Shown: positions 26,721 to 35,200 of the stretch, in pieces
Numbering within the stretch: position 1 is the stretch's first letter
How the letters are laid out: the number at the start of each line of letters is the position of its first letter
Source of the DNA: Bryobacteraceae bacterium
Lineage (GTDB): Bacteria > Acidobacteriota > Terriglobia > Bryobacterales > Bryobacteraceae
DNA: 50,639 nt
NCBI GenBank assembly: GCA_019187195.1
Contig: JABAQT010000047.1
Coordinates: 1 to 50,639 of the forward strand
Direction: 5' to 3'
The notes under the pieces: generated by a model
What the model saw: the letters and a program-made list of their open reading frames with translations, nothing else
Database searches by the model: none
What the model was told of the DNA's origin: nothing
Position numbers and translations under genes: made by a program

Positions 26721-29700
26721 TCAGAACATGAACATCATGACCAGCGTGCTGACGAACTGTCCGCCCAGGCAGCACCACCCACCCACGGTTCCCGTGGGCT
26801 TGCCGAACAAACCGGGGCTGGCGATGTTCACCACCGAGCTCGGATTGTTGAAGTTAGGCTGCTTGAACACGTTGTTGATGTCGTAGCGAATCTGGAACTT
26901 GTACTTTTCCTTCAAAGTAATGAACTTCGCCAGCGACACCTGCGTCCAGTTCATGCCCGGACCGGTGATCATGTTGCGCCCCATCGTGCCGGCGGTGAAC
27001 GCCGCGGGGTTGGAAAAGGCCCCGATATTCCACATCGGATTCTTGAGGCTGTTGTTGAAGCGGTCGCCGATTGTCCAGTTCGGAACAGCGATCTGGTCCG
27101 CCGACTGGATCACGTTCGGCCGTTGGACGCCGCTGCCCGGCAGGTAGCGGTTCGGGCTCCCCGAAACCGTGAAGGTCACGGGCACTCCCGTTTGGAAGGT
27201 CTGGATGATGGATGCGTTCCATCCGCCAAACAGGTAATCCTTCAAGCCCCCGCTGTTCATGAAGTGCCGGCCGCGGCCGAAGGGCAATTCATAGGTCAGA
27301 TAAGTGACGTTCCGGTTTGTGATGTTGAAACCGGCCGTGCCCTTCTCGAGTGCCCGGTTGTAGAACGTCACGCCCGTGCAGGGGCCGTCGGCGTCGCACT
27401 CATCGATGGCGTGCGACCACGTGTAGAACGAAGTCAGCGTCAGCCCGTAAGAAGAGCGCTTCTCCACTTTCACCGTACCCGAATGGAAGCTCGAGTGGCT
27501 GAAGTTGCTCCACATGTTAATGGACCCGAAATTCGGGAACGGGCGGTAGTTCTGATAGTTCTGATACACCGCGTTGAGCACCGTGGGGTCCGTCGAGATA
27601 TTGAGCGGGACGGTGTTGATGTCCCACGAGTTCAGCAATCCGACGCCCGAGGAGCCCTGGTAGCTCAACTCCAGCAGCCACGACGGAGCGAATTGATACT
27701 GCAGCGTGCCGTTCCAGTTCATGCTGTACGGATTTCGCAGCGCGGGGTCGTAGCGGGTGGCGGAGCGGCCGCTGTAGTTGACGCCGACAAACGGGGACGT
27801 GCCATTGGGGAGGACATTGAATGCGATATTCCCCGGGCCCTGGCTCAGGAAGAACGCCGGGCGCGGATCGCCCGAGGGACGCTGCACGCTCACCGCCGTC
27901 GAGTATTCCTCGAAGTTCTGGTTGAAGCCGGTGGTGAACAGGTCGACTGTGGTCAGCCCGAATCCGCCGCGGAATACAACCTTGTCGCTGATCTTATAAG
28001 CCAGGCCGACGCGTGGCTGAAAGTTCTTGTAGGTCTTGTTGCCAAGAAGACCCGGTGTATGAAGAATCGCGCCCTTCATCCCCGTGATGGGATCGGTGGC
28101 CGTGGGGTCGAACTGGCTCTGCTGGCCGTACTTGGTCTGAAACGGGCTCTCATAGGACCAGCGCAATCCCAGGTTCAAGGTCAAACGCGGGCTCACGGTC
28201 CAGTCGTCCTGCACGTACAAAGCATGGCTCCACCAGCGGGGCAGCCAGTTGGCGAGGTACGTGTTGAAATCGGCGCGCGTCACCGAGCCGAGCAGAAACG
28301 CGGCGAAATCGTTTCCCGTATTCGGCGTGAAGGGGAGATCGGTTCCGCCGAAACGGAAGATACCGCCGGGCTGTGACTGGCTGAAGACGTTGGCGCGGGT
28401 GCGGAGCAGTTCATAGCCCATCTTGAACGTATGGCGGCTCACAACCTTGGTCAGGTTCTCCTGGAAAGTGTAGTTTTCGGTCACCTGGTAATACGGCGCG
28501 CCGGGGAATGTGGCGTTGTAGAACGTGCCGCCCGCCGAGTTGAAGAATGACGGGAACGTGTTGCCTGGAACGCCGGGAATTCCCAGTTGCTGCGCCCAGT
28601 TCTCGTCGATCCCTGGAGGCGTGCGCGATTCCTTGCGGTGGTTCGCGCCAAGCCGGATCTCGTTAATGAGAGTGGGACTGAAGACATGCGTGTCCGAGAT
28701 CACGGCGTTGATCTGGTCGCTCGGAGCCAGCACGTAGTTGCCATCGAGCATCGCCCAGTTCAGGCCGATCTGGTTGCCATGAGCGCGGTTCTGCACCCAC
28801 GAGTAGCGGCCGAACAGCCGGTTCTTGTCGTTGATGTTGTGATCGATCTTGATGTCGTAGCGCGAACGGAACGACGTGTAGTGGCTGTTCGCCCCGTAAT
28901 TCGTGTGCGGGCCGAGTTTGTCGATGAATCCCGAGCCCGCCTGGTTGTTCGGAGCCGACCACGGCTGATGGCCGAGGAAGTTGTTCACGGCCGGATCGAA
29001 CCGGTTCTTCGGAATGATATTGCCGGCGAATGGATCACGTGTCCACTGCCCGTTGACCTGCCGCGTGCTCGCCGGATCGTAAATCGGATAGCCGAGTCCG
29101 TTGAACGAGAAGTCGCCGTTTAACATCTCCGGCGAGGGCACGTCCGCGAACACGGATTGATCGTACACCTCGTGGTGCCGCGAATACCCGAAAAGGAAAA
29201 ACGTCCGGTTCTTGCCGTTGTAAATCTTCGGAAGAAAAACAGGGCCGCTGACAAGGTTTCCAAGCTCGTGATAGCCAAACGGCGCGTTGCCGAGGTTGAA
29301 ATAGGCGCGGTGCAGCATCGGATTGCCGACATAGCGGTCCTCGGCTTCGACGTGCAAATCATTGGTGCCCGACTTGTATGTCGCGCTGAGCATGCCGCCC
29401 GCGGAATGGCCGTTCTCCGCCGGCAGCACGGTGGTGACCATCTTCACTTCCTGGATCGCGTTCTGCGTCGTCGACATGATGCGGTTGGTGGCGACGCCTC
29501 CACGCACCGGTTCCGTGCCCGAAATGCCGTCCATTGAATAACCAAGACCCCGGTCTCGCGAACCCGCAATGTGGAACCCGGCCATGCTGGTGACGCCGGG
29601 CATCATGTACATCGTCATCCAGGTGTAGCGCTGCATGATGGGCAGCGCGTTCATCTGGCTGCCCGCAAGCACGGTGCCGGTGGTCGAAGTGGCGGTTTCA

Positions 29701-30080
29701 AGCAGTGGAGCGGCGGCGTTGACCTCCAGCTTTTCCACTACGCTGCCGACGTTCAGTTGCACGTCGACGGTGAGCGTATCGTTCGAGCGCAAAGCCAGTC
29801 CCTCGCGCTCCAATGTGGCGAATCCGTCTTTCGTGAAAGTCAGCTTATAGGAAGCGGGATCCAGATAGAAGAAGCGATAGATCCCCTGCTCGTCGCTGAC
29901 GGTGCGCTGGGTAATGCCTTTTGCGGGATTGAGCGCCGTCACGGCGACTCCCGGCAGGAGCGAACCCGTCGAGTCCGTGATGTGCCCAATGATATTGCCG
30001 GTAGCAGTCTGACCGAATAGTGACGCGCTTGAAAGCAGCGCCAGAAAAGCAGAGCCGACAAAGACCCTGGATCGAAGCAT
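26721..30080 (-). CDS. TonB-dependent receptor with carboxypeptidase-regulatory domain (Oar-like)
   Basis: A 1119-residue outer-membrane protein. Residues 1-24 are a signal peptide (ending LFGQ). Residues about 27-110 form a CarboxypepD_reg-like beta-sandwich (IIGHITDSTGSLLPGVAVTALN, YRFFYLDPASYKLTFTKDGF). A plug domain follows to about 250, with YKSGTNDLHVEAEDRY marking the barrel start. The C-terminus, LVMMFMF, ends in Phe as expected for a beta-barrel. Oar-like receptors take up large substrates across the outer membrane; the ligand is unknown. A GGGAGG site lies just upstream of ATG 30080. The Cys-Cys pair near the C-terminus (GGWCCLGG) is absent from the other two receptors here. Confidence 0.9.
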   Translation of the reverse strand: MLRSRVFVGSAFLALLSSASLFGQTATGNIIGHITDSTGSLLPGVAVTALNPAKGITQRTVSDEQGIYRFFYLDPASYKLTFTKDGFATLEREGLALRSNDTLTVDVQLNVGSVVEKLEVNAAAPLLETATSTTGTVLAGSQMNALPIMQRYTWMTMYMMPGVTSMAGFHIAGSRDRGLGYSMDGISGTEPVRGGVATNRIMSTTQNAIQEVKMVTTVLPAENGHSAGGMLSATYKSGTNDLHVEAEDRYVGNPMLHRAYFNLGNAPFGYHELGNLVSGPVFLPKIYNGKNRTFFLFGYSRHHEVYDQSVFADVPSPEMLNGDFSFNGLGYPIYDPASTRQVNGQWTRDPFAGNIIPKNRFDPAVNNFLGHQPWSAPNNQAGSGFIDKLGPHTNYGANSHYTSFRSRYDIKIDHNINDKNRLFGRYSWVQNRAHGNQIGLNWAMLDGNYVLAPSDQINAVISDTHVFSPTLINEIRLGANHRKESRTPPGIDENWAQQLGIPGVPGNTFPSFFNSAGGTFYNATFPGAPYYQVTENYTFQENLTKVVSRHTFKMGYELLRTRANVFSQSQPGGIFRFGGTDLPFTPNTGNDFAAFLLGSVTRADFNTYLANWLPRWWSHALYVQDDWTVSPRLTLNLGLRWSYESPFQTKYGQQSQFDPTATDPITGMKGAILHTPGLLGNKTYKNFQPRVGLAYKISDKVVFRGGFGLTTVDLFTTGFNQNFEEYSTAVSVQRPSGDPRPAFFLSQGPGNIAFNVLPNGTSPFVGVNYSGRSATRYDPALRNPYSMNWNGTLQYQFAPSWLLELSYQGSSGVGLLNSWDINTVPLNISTDPTVLNAVYQNYQNYRPFPNFGSINMWSNFSHSSFHSGTVKVEKRSSYGLTLTSFYTWSHAIDECDADGPCTGVTFYNRALEKGTAGFNITNRNVTYLTYELPFGRGRHFMNSGGLKDYLFGGWNASIIQTFQTGVPVTFTVSGSPNRYLPGSGVQRPNVIQSADQIAVPNWTIGDRFNNSLKNPMWNIGAFSNPAAFTAGTMGRNMITGPGMNWTQVSLAKFITLKEKYKFQIRYDINNVFKQPNFNNPSSVVNIASPGLFGKPTGTVGGWCCLGGQFVSTLVMMFMF

Positions 30081-30194
30081 ACTAACCTCCCAAAGAAACT
30101 ACTCAACCGCAGTTTCCAACTTGGCTGCTGGTAAGGGACAGCATATCACAAGGAAGGGAGAGAGTGATCGTTATCGATGCGCCGCCCGCCCTAT

Positions 30195-32321
30195 TTACAG
30201 ATTTTTTTGTCCGAAACTCTTTTTCTCTCCCCCGCCTCCCAAACCCGCCGCCGTGGCCCCTTCCCCGCCCCTCCTCTCACTCCCCACCGTTATCCTCATG
30301 ATGACCGCCGTCTCCGGCGGGTCTTCGTAATACCCGGGACGCCGTCCCACCTCTTCAAATCCCACCCGCTCATACAGCCGCCGCGCCCGGTCATTCGACT
30401 CCCGTACCTCCAGGAAAACATCGCCCGTTTGCCCGTTGAATACCAGCGCCCTCAATAGCGCCTCGCCAATCCCCAAACCTCTGTATTCGGACAGAACCGC
30501 GATGTTCAGGACCTCCCGCTCGTCCGGAGCTGTCTTACGGGCCACGATGAACCCCGCAATCGCTCCATCATGGCAGCCAACCAGGAACTCATGACGCAGG
30601 TATTGCTCGGCATCCCATCGTGAGGATGGCAGCGCCGCGGCCTGGATCTGCCGCACCCGCGCCAGGTCCGCTGATGTGCCCGCCCGCAGCAGCAGTTTCT
30701 CCGGAAGCGTTCTGGCGATCAGGTCGCGCTGCATTTGGCCAAGTTTAGCCCAATCGTAGCGCTCCGCGACAAGCGAATAACTATTGGCGGCCAGCATGCC
30801 CCGCAATCCCGCGTCGGATGCCAGCTTGCCGATGCCCTCGGCGAAAGCCGCTCCGCCATCCGCGATCCAGACATGCTTCCCATGTTCGACGGGAATGCCG
30901 CCACAACCGGAGGCCGTGCTGACAATCGCGCGCCGCATGGCCATCGCTTCCAACACCTTTACATTGGTTCCCGCCGAAACAAGAGTCGGTACAAGGACAA
31001 TATTTGCCTCGTCATATAACGGCCGTACATCAGCCACGAAACCGAGAACGCGGATCCGTCCATCGTTCCGTTCCGGCCGCCAGTACAACTCGGGCCGCGG
31101 ACCGGCCACCACCGTCACCGTCATCTCAGGATACCGGCCGGCGAGCCGGGGCCAGACATCCTCGACGAAAAAGCGGAACGCGGTCACATTCGGAAAATGA
31201 CGGAAACTGCCGATGAACAGGAGACGCTGCCCCGGCCTCTCGGGAGAAGGACGGAAGCGATCGAGGCTGACGCCGTTCGGAATAACCTCTACGTTCGGAG
31301 CACCCAAAAGACGCGCATCCTTATCCGACATCGTCACCACGCGTTTGTAGCGGCGCACCGCGTTCCGCTCGAAACGCAGCCACCGGAACCGGTCCCACCA
31401 GGAAGAAAGTGACCGCCTTTGTGCATGCAACTGCGCGTAGAGATCAAAAGTGACGTCGTGCTCCACGAGAATATCCCCCGCGTAGCGCCCCAGTTGCGTA
31501 TATTCCACCTGAAGCAGTTCGAGATGATGTTCGCTGCGAACGCGCTCGATCAGCGCGCGCATCGGCGGCGATTCATATTCCCTGACCTCGGGAGGCAGCA
31601 GAGTCGCCCACCGCGGTTCCCGGTAGCGCGGTTTGTCCACCAGTCCCATGTAGGAGCAGAACTCCAGCAACGGCTCGATATCCGCGGCATCCTCGTTCTC
31701 CCGGAAGGCGAACAGATAGACATCGTAGTCGATGGCCATCTCACGCAGCAGATGATACAGCCGGACCGCGCCGCCGTGCGAAAGCGGATATGGAACAAAA
31801 GGAGTCAACACCCCGATTCGTCTGTGTCCGGGCCGCGGCAGCCTTCCCTTCCTCACCACCGTACCGCTCGGAACAACCGTCCGGTCACGCGTGAACCACC
31901 ATAACCAGCGCGGACGAAGATAGATCCGGTCCAGCGGAACTCCTCGCCAAAACAGCAGCGAGGCGAGCCATGTCCTCGCTTGAAGGTGATGCCGTTCGAG
32001 CTTCGCGTTATAGGCGAGAATCTTCCGTGGCGCCCGGCGGAAGGCCGCCCAACGCAAAGCGGCGTAAGCCTTGTCGCCATCAAAAAGCACGGCGGCCATG
32101 CCGATGCGATACCGGCGCAGCGTCCGCCAATCGGCCGCCTCCACCCCTTCGACATGCGGATCGCCGCCTACGGCAAAGTGGCGCCGCTCGGGGATCAGTT
32201 TGCGCACCTCCTCCACCATGGCCTTCGCCTTGTCTGAATCCCCCGTGAGGAAACTCACCACAACCGCCTCGGGATCCTTGCCCAACAGGCCGAACCACCA
32301 TGCTTTGAGCCGCTGCTTCAA
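30195..32321 (-). CDS. Glycosyltransferase (GT4-type) fused to RimI-like N-acetyltransferase
   Basis: A 708-residue three-part protein. Residues about 15-140 are an uncharacterised alpha/beta domain. Residues about 165-560 form a GT-B glycosyltransferase (IGVLTPFVPYPLSHGGAVRLYHLL, VIPNGVSLDRFRP, LLFIGSFRHFPN, VLVPTLVSAGTNVKVLEAMA). The C-terminal about 140 residues form a GNAT domain: LLLRAGTSADLARVRQIQ, acetyl-CoA loop EYRGLGIGEALL, and FLEVRESNDRARRLYERVGF, matching RimI. I place the start at TTG 32321: it forms a TTGA overlap with the MFS stop, and GGAGG (32329-32333) sits 7 bases upstream. An ATG further upstream lies inside the transporter gene. Confidence 0.85.
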   Translation of the reverse strand: MKQRLKAWWFGLLGKDPEAVVVSFLTGDSDKAKAMVEEVRKLIPERRHFAVGGDPHVEGVEAADWRTLRRYRIGMAAVLFDGDKAYAALRWAAFRRAPRKILAYNAKLERHHLQARTWLASLLFWRGVPLDRIYLRPRWLWWFTRDRTVVPSGTVVRKGRLPRPGHRRIGVLTPFVPYPLSHGGAVRLYHLLREMAIDYDVYLFAFRENEDAADIEPLLEFCSYMGLVDKPRYREPRWATLLPPEVREYESPPMRALIERVRSEHHLELLQVEYTQLGRYAGDILVEHDVTFDLYAQLHAQRRSLSSWWDRFRWLRFERNAVRRYKRVVTMSDKDARLLGAPNVEVIPNGVSLDRFRPSPERPGQRLLFIGSFRHFPNVTAFRFFVEDVWPRLAGRYPEMTVTVVAGPRPELYWRPERNDGRIRVLGFVADVRPLYDEANIVLVPTLVSAGTNVKVLEAMAMRRAIVSTASGCGGIPVEHGKHVWIADGGAAFAEGIGKLASDAGLRGMLAANSYSLVAERYDWAKLGQMQRDLIARTLPEKLLLRAGTSADLARVRQIQAAALPSSRWDAEQYLRHEFLVGCHDGAIAGFIVARKTAPDEREVLNIAVLSEYRGLGIGEALLRALVFNGQTGDVFLEVRESNDRARRLYERVGFEEVGRRPGYYEDPPETAVIMRITVGSERRGGEGATAAGLGGGGEKKSFGQKNL

Positions 32322-33526
32322 GCCGCGGCCTCCGCGCGGAAAGTGGTGGCTTTCATCAGCGCCCATCCCGCGAGAGGCAGCACCGAGGAAAGCATACAAA
32401 CCGGCAGGAACCCGAAGTCATCCACCAGGAACCCCACCAGTGGAGAGAAAAACGTCAGCATCAGCCCGTAGCCGGATGTGATGGCCGACACGGCGAAGGC
32501 GGCCCGCTTCGCGCCGAAGATGTCCTGCGGCAGGGCGTACATGTTGGCGCTCACCGCCACCGAGAGAAAAAAGGAGGCTGAGACCGTGGCGATGGCCCAT
32601 CCAGGCTCCCGCATCAGCGGCACGGCCATCGTCGCCAGCAACGCAAGACACCCCGCGAGAATCGAGCGGTCGCGCGCCTGCATCACGGTCGCGCCCCGCT
32701 TCATTAGATAAAGAGCCATCCATCCGCCGAAAAGTCCTCCGAGAGCCGCAAAAATGGGGGGAATCCAGGCATACCGCTGGTTCGCCTCAGCCGCGGTGAG
32801 GTGATACTGCTGCACCAGAAAAATGGTAGTCCAGTTCGTCCACAAACTGTAGACGGTCATGATCAGAATATTGCCCGCAACCAGCGCCCACAGCCTCGCA
32901 TCCCGCGCTACTTCGCCGGCCCCGGAAGCGTGCGGCGCCGGCGAGATGGCTGTTCCTTCCCCAACACGGCGGTGAACACCGCGCCACAGAGGAGCCCAGA
33001 ACAGCCCCAATCCGCCCGCCACGGCAAACGCCGCGCGCCACCCGAAGCGTTCCGCCACGTAGACGGCGAGAAGCGGCGCGGCCATGCTGCCCAGGCTCAA
33101 CCCAAGCTGATTCACTCCTGTCCCCAACGCGCGCTCGCGCGGGTGCAGATAGGTGGCGCTGGCCTTTCCAAACGCGGGAATCCCGCCTGCCTCGGCCGCG
33201 CCCAGCAGCATGCGGCAGGCAAACAGGCCGGCGAAGCCATCCACAAGACCCGTCGCGACCGCCGCCAGCGACCACACCACGATGCTCACCATGGCCCCCG
33301 CGCTCAATCCCACGCGGTCGATGAAGAGTCCGGCAAACGGAGCGCACAGCGCATAGACAAGGTAGAACGCCGATTGCAGCCACCCGTAGTCCTCGTTCGT
33401 GAGTTGAAATTCCGCTTTCAGCCGTGGCGCGAGCGCCGCCAGCGTCTGCCGGTCGAGATAGTTCAGCGCCGTGAAGAGAGTGAATGCGCCGACAGCCAGC
33501 CAGCGGGCGGGGAGAAGTGGACGCAT
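32318..33526 (-). CDS. MFS transporter, anion:cation symporter (ExuT-like) type
   Basis: A 402-residue protein with about 12 hydrophobic segments. The N-terminus ALNYLDRQTLAALAPRLKAEF and YGWLQSAFYLVYALCAPFAGLFIDRVG are typical of the ACS/hexuronate-type MFS family, with the A-loop DRVG motif. The second half contains YSLWTNWTTIFLVQQYHLTAAEA and NMYALPQDIFGAKRAAF. It is likely to import an organic acid or sugar acid, but the substrate is not resolved. It begins one base after the TPR protein stop codon and overlaps the glycosyltransferase-RimI start by 4 bases, so all three form one operon. Confidence 0.88.
   Translation of the reverse strand: MRPLLPARWLAVGAFTLFTALNYLDRQTLAALAPRLKAEFQLTNEDYGWLQSAFYLVYALCAPFAGLFIDRVGLSAGAMVSIVVWSLAAVATGLVDGFAGLFACRMLLGAAEAGGIPAFGKASATYLHPRERALGTGVNQLGLSLGSMAAPLLAVYVAERFGWRAAFAVAGGLGLFWAPLWRGVHRRVGEGTAISPAPHASGAGEVARDARLWALVAGNILIMTVYSLWTNWTTIFLVQQYHLTAAEANQRYAWIPPIFAALGGLFGGWMALYLMKRGATVMQARDRSILAGCLALLATMAVPLMREPGWAIATVSASFFLSVAVSANMYALPQDIFGAKRAAFAVSAITSGYGLMLTFFSPLVGFLVDDFGFLPVCMLSSVLPLAGWALMKATTFRAEAAA
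32329..32333 (-). promoter_or_regulatory. Ribosome binding site deciding the TTG start of the GT-RimI gene
   Basis: GGAGG lies 7 bases before TTG 32321 and is inside the last codons of the MFS transporter gene. The TTG shares bases with the transporter stop codon (TTGA), which supports translational coupling and this start. Confidence 0.6.
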
Positions 33527-33527
33527 G

Positions 33528-35165
33528 TCAACGGAACTCGATCACCGCCACGTCGCCCAGCGTTCCCTGTTTTGAATCCTTGCGCGGCTTGTAATCAATC
33601 GTGCAATTCCGCGCCGGACGCTGGGTACCGCATCCAAATGAAGCCTCCCCGGAGCCGGTCACCACCACGCGTCCCGGATCCGGAATCCACAGGCTGACCA
33701 GCTTGCCCCCCGACGGCAGAATCCAGATGCGGGCAGCCTTCCCGAGGCAATCCACCTTCCGCAACTGTCCGCTGATTCTTTCCGAAGGAGTCTTGTCATC
33801 CCACCACGGCTCCACTTTCTGGCCCGAATCGAGCGGCTTCAACCCCTGGTTGGCCTTCGCTTCGGCGGCTTTGACTTCATTGAGCGCCTGTTCCCTGAGC
33901 CGTTCCAGTTCCCGTTGCTTCTCATCGGCAATGCGCTTGCGCTCCGCTGCCTGGCGGTCGGCAATCTCCGCCTCGAACTTGCGCCGCGCTTCGCTCACTG
34001 CCGCGCGCTCTTCCGGTGTGGGAGCGGCTAACCCGGCGGCGAACCAGGATTTCGAGGCGTCCGTGAACTGCTTGGCCTCCAACTGCGCGCGGGCAAGGCG
34101 CAGCCACAGCCCGCCATCGCGCGGATCCAGTTTGGCGGCCGTCTTCAGATAGAACGCCTGCCGCTCGGGCGTTTTCTCGAGGTTCGCCAACTCGATGTAG
34201 GGCTCCGCCCAGCGCGGGTTCTTCTTGGCCGCCTCAACCAACGCGTCCTGCCTGGTCTTGAACCCATCGGCCAGTTTCCCGTATTCGAGATACACCCGCG
34301 CGCTCTTGCTGCCCGCCGCCACGGCCTGTTTCAGCCACTCGAGAGCTTTGACCTTGTCCCCTTTCCGCGCGGCCTCCAAACCCAGCGCCTCCGCCGATTC
34401 CAGCGAACCGGCCGGAGAAAGCTTCACGTTCCCCGTCGCGTCCGCAATGGCTGCGGTGACACGCGATTCCTCGAGCGGATGCATCACGAAATCTTTTTCC
34501 ACAATCGGCCGCCCGCTCAGAATGGCCGGAGGAAACTGGCCCGCATCGAAATACTTCTTCACTTGCGCCTCGATATCGGCTTTGCTCAGCCCGAGCGAAT
34601 TGCGATAAGCCGCATCTTCATCGGCGCCCTGCTGCATGTTGTTCAACAGCACGCGAAAACGGACCGCATAATCGGGATTCGTAGCCAGGTATTGGACGCG
34701 CGCCCACTCAAGAGTCCGCTCCCCCGGCGGCAGGCCCAAAGTGATTTTCGGCCCTTGCGCCTCCAGGGTGGATAGCAGATCCTCCAGGCCGTCTTCCCAG
34801 TATCGCGGCATGCGCCGCGCGTTCGCTTCCAGCAGCATCCGCGCCACTTCCCTCATCCACTGCCGCGAAGGCGCGGACCCCGCCGGCAACAGGCTGACCC
34901 ACCCCTCCCGCCCCAACACCCAGGGAGTGGAATGATTCCGCCCTTTCATCAGCAGCACGCGCGCCGGCCACAATGACGCCGGATCATCGTTCCCCAGCAG
35001 CCGGCCCAACACGTAGCGAACCTGCTCGAGCCTCACCAGCAACTGGCGCGCGTCACGTTCCGAACCGTTCGTCCACACCTCGAACGGGCCCGAACGGCAA
35101 CTCTCCCATTGCTCACCGGGCAACGGTAGGGAGGCCAGAAGGAGGATGGCCAAAAAACACTTCAT
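33528..35165 (-). CDS. Secreted TPR-containing protein of unknown function
   Basis: A 545-residue protein with a signal peptide (MKCFLAILLLASLPLPG). The N-terminal part (SGPFEVWTNGSERDARQLLVRLEQVRYVLGRLL, split here) resembles the start of acidobacterial peptidase-like or DUF1570-type proteins. Residues about 255-375 contain TPR-like helices (AARKGDKVKALEWLKQAVAAGSKSARVYLEYGKL, and TPERQAFYLKTAAKLDPRDGG). Residues about 395-445 are a charged coiled coil rich in Glu/Arg/Ala. The C-terminal region (from about 460) has a Cys-containing beta-rich domain. No zinc-peptidase HEXXH motif is seen. The function is unknown. It is the first gene of the operon with the MFS transporter. Confidence 0.75.
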   Translation of the reverse strand: MKCFLAILLLASLPLPGEQWESCRSGPFEVWTNGSERDARQLLVRLEQVRYVLGRLLGNDDPASLWPARVLLMKGRNHSTPWVLGREGWVSLLPAGSAPSRQWMREVARMLLEANARRMPRYWEDGLEDLLSTLEAQGPKITLGLPPGERTLEWARVQYLATNPDYAVRFRVLLNNMQQGADEDAAYRNSLGLSKADIEAQVKKYFDAGQFPPAILSGRPIVEKDFVMHPLEESRVTAAIADATGNVKLSPAGSLESAEALGLEAARKGDKVKALEWLKQAVAAGSKSARVYLEYGKLADGFKTRQDALVEAAKKNPRWAEPYIELANLEKTPERQAFYLKTAAKLDPRDGGLWLRLARAQLEAKQFTDASKSWFAAGLAAPTPEERAAVSEARRKFEAEIADRQAAERKRIADEKQRELERLREQALNEVKAAEAKANQGLKPLDSGQKVEPWWDDKTPSERISGQLRKVDCLGKAARIWILPSGGKLVSLWIPDPGRVVVTGSGEASFGCGTQRPARNCTIDYKPRKDSKQGTLGDVAVIEFR

Positions 35166-35200
35166 TCCCCTTCGTATCGTAGCACCCGCCGTCGGAACGC

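Noticed and set aside
26355..28376. A 673-codon open frame on the plus strand across the PEGA kinase end and the first receptor
   Set aside because: Antisense to a receptor with clear signal, plug and barrel motifs; no signal or motif of its own.
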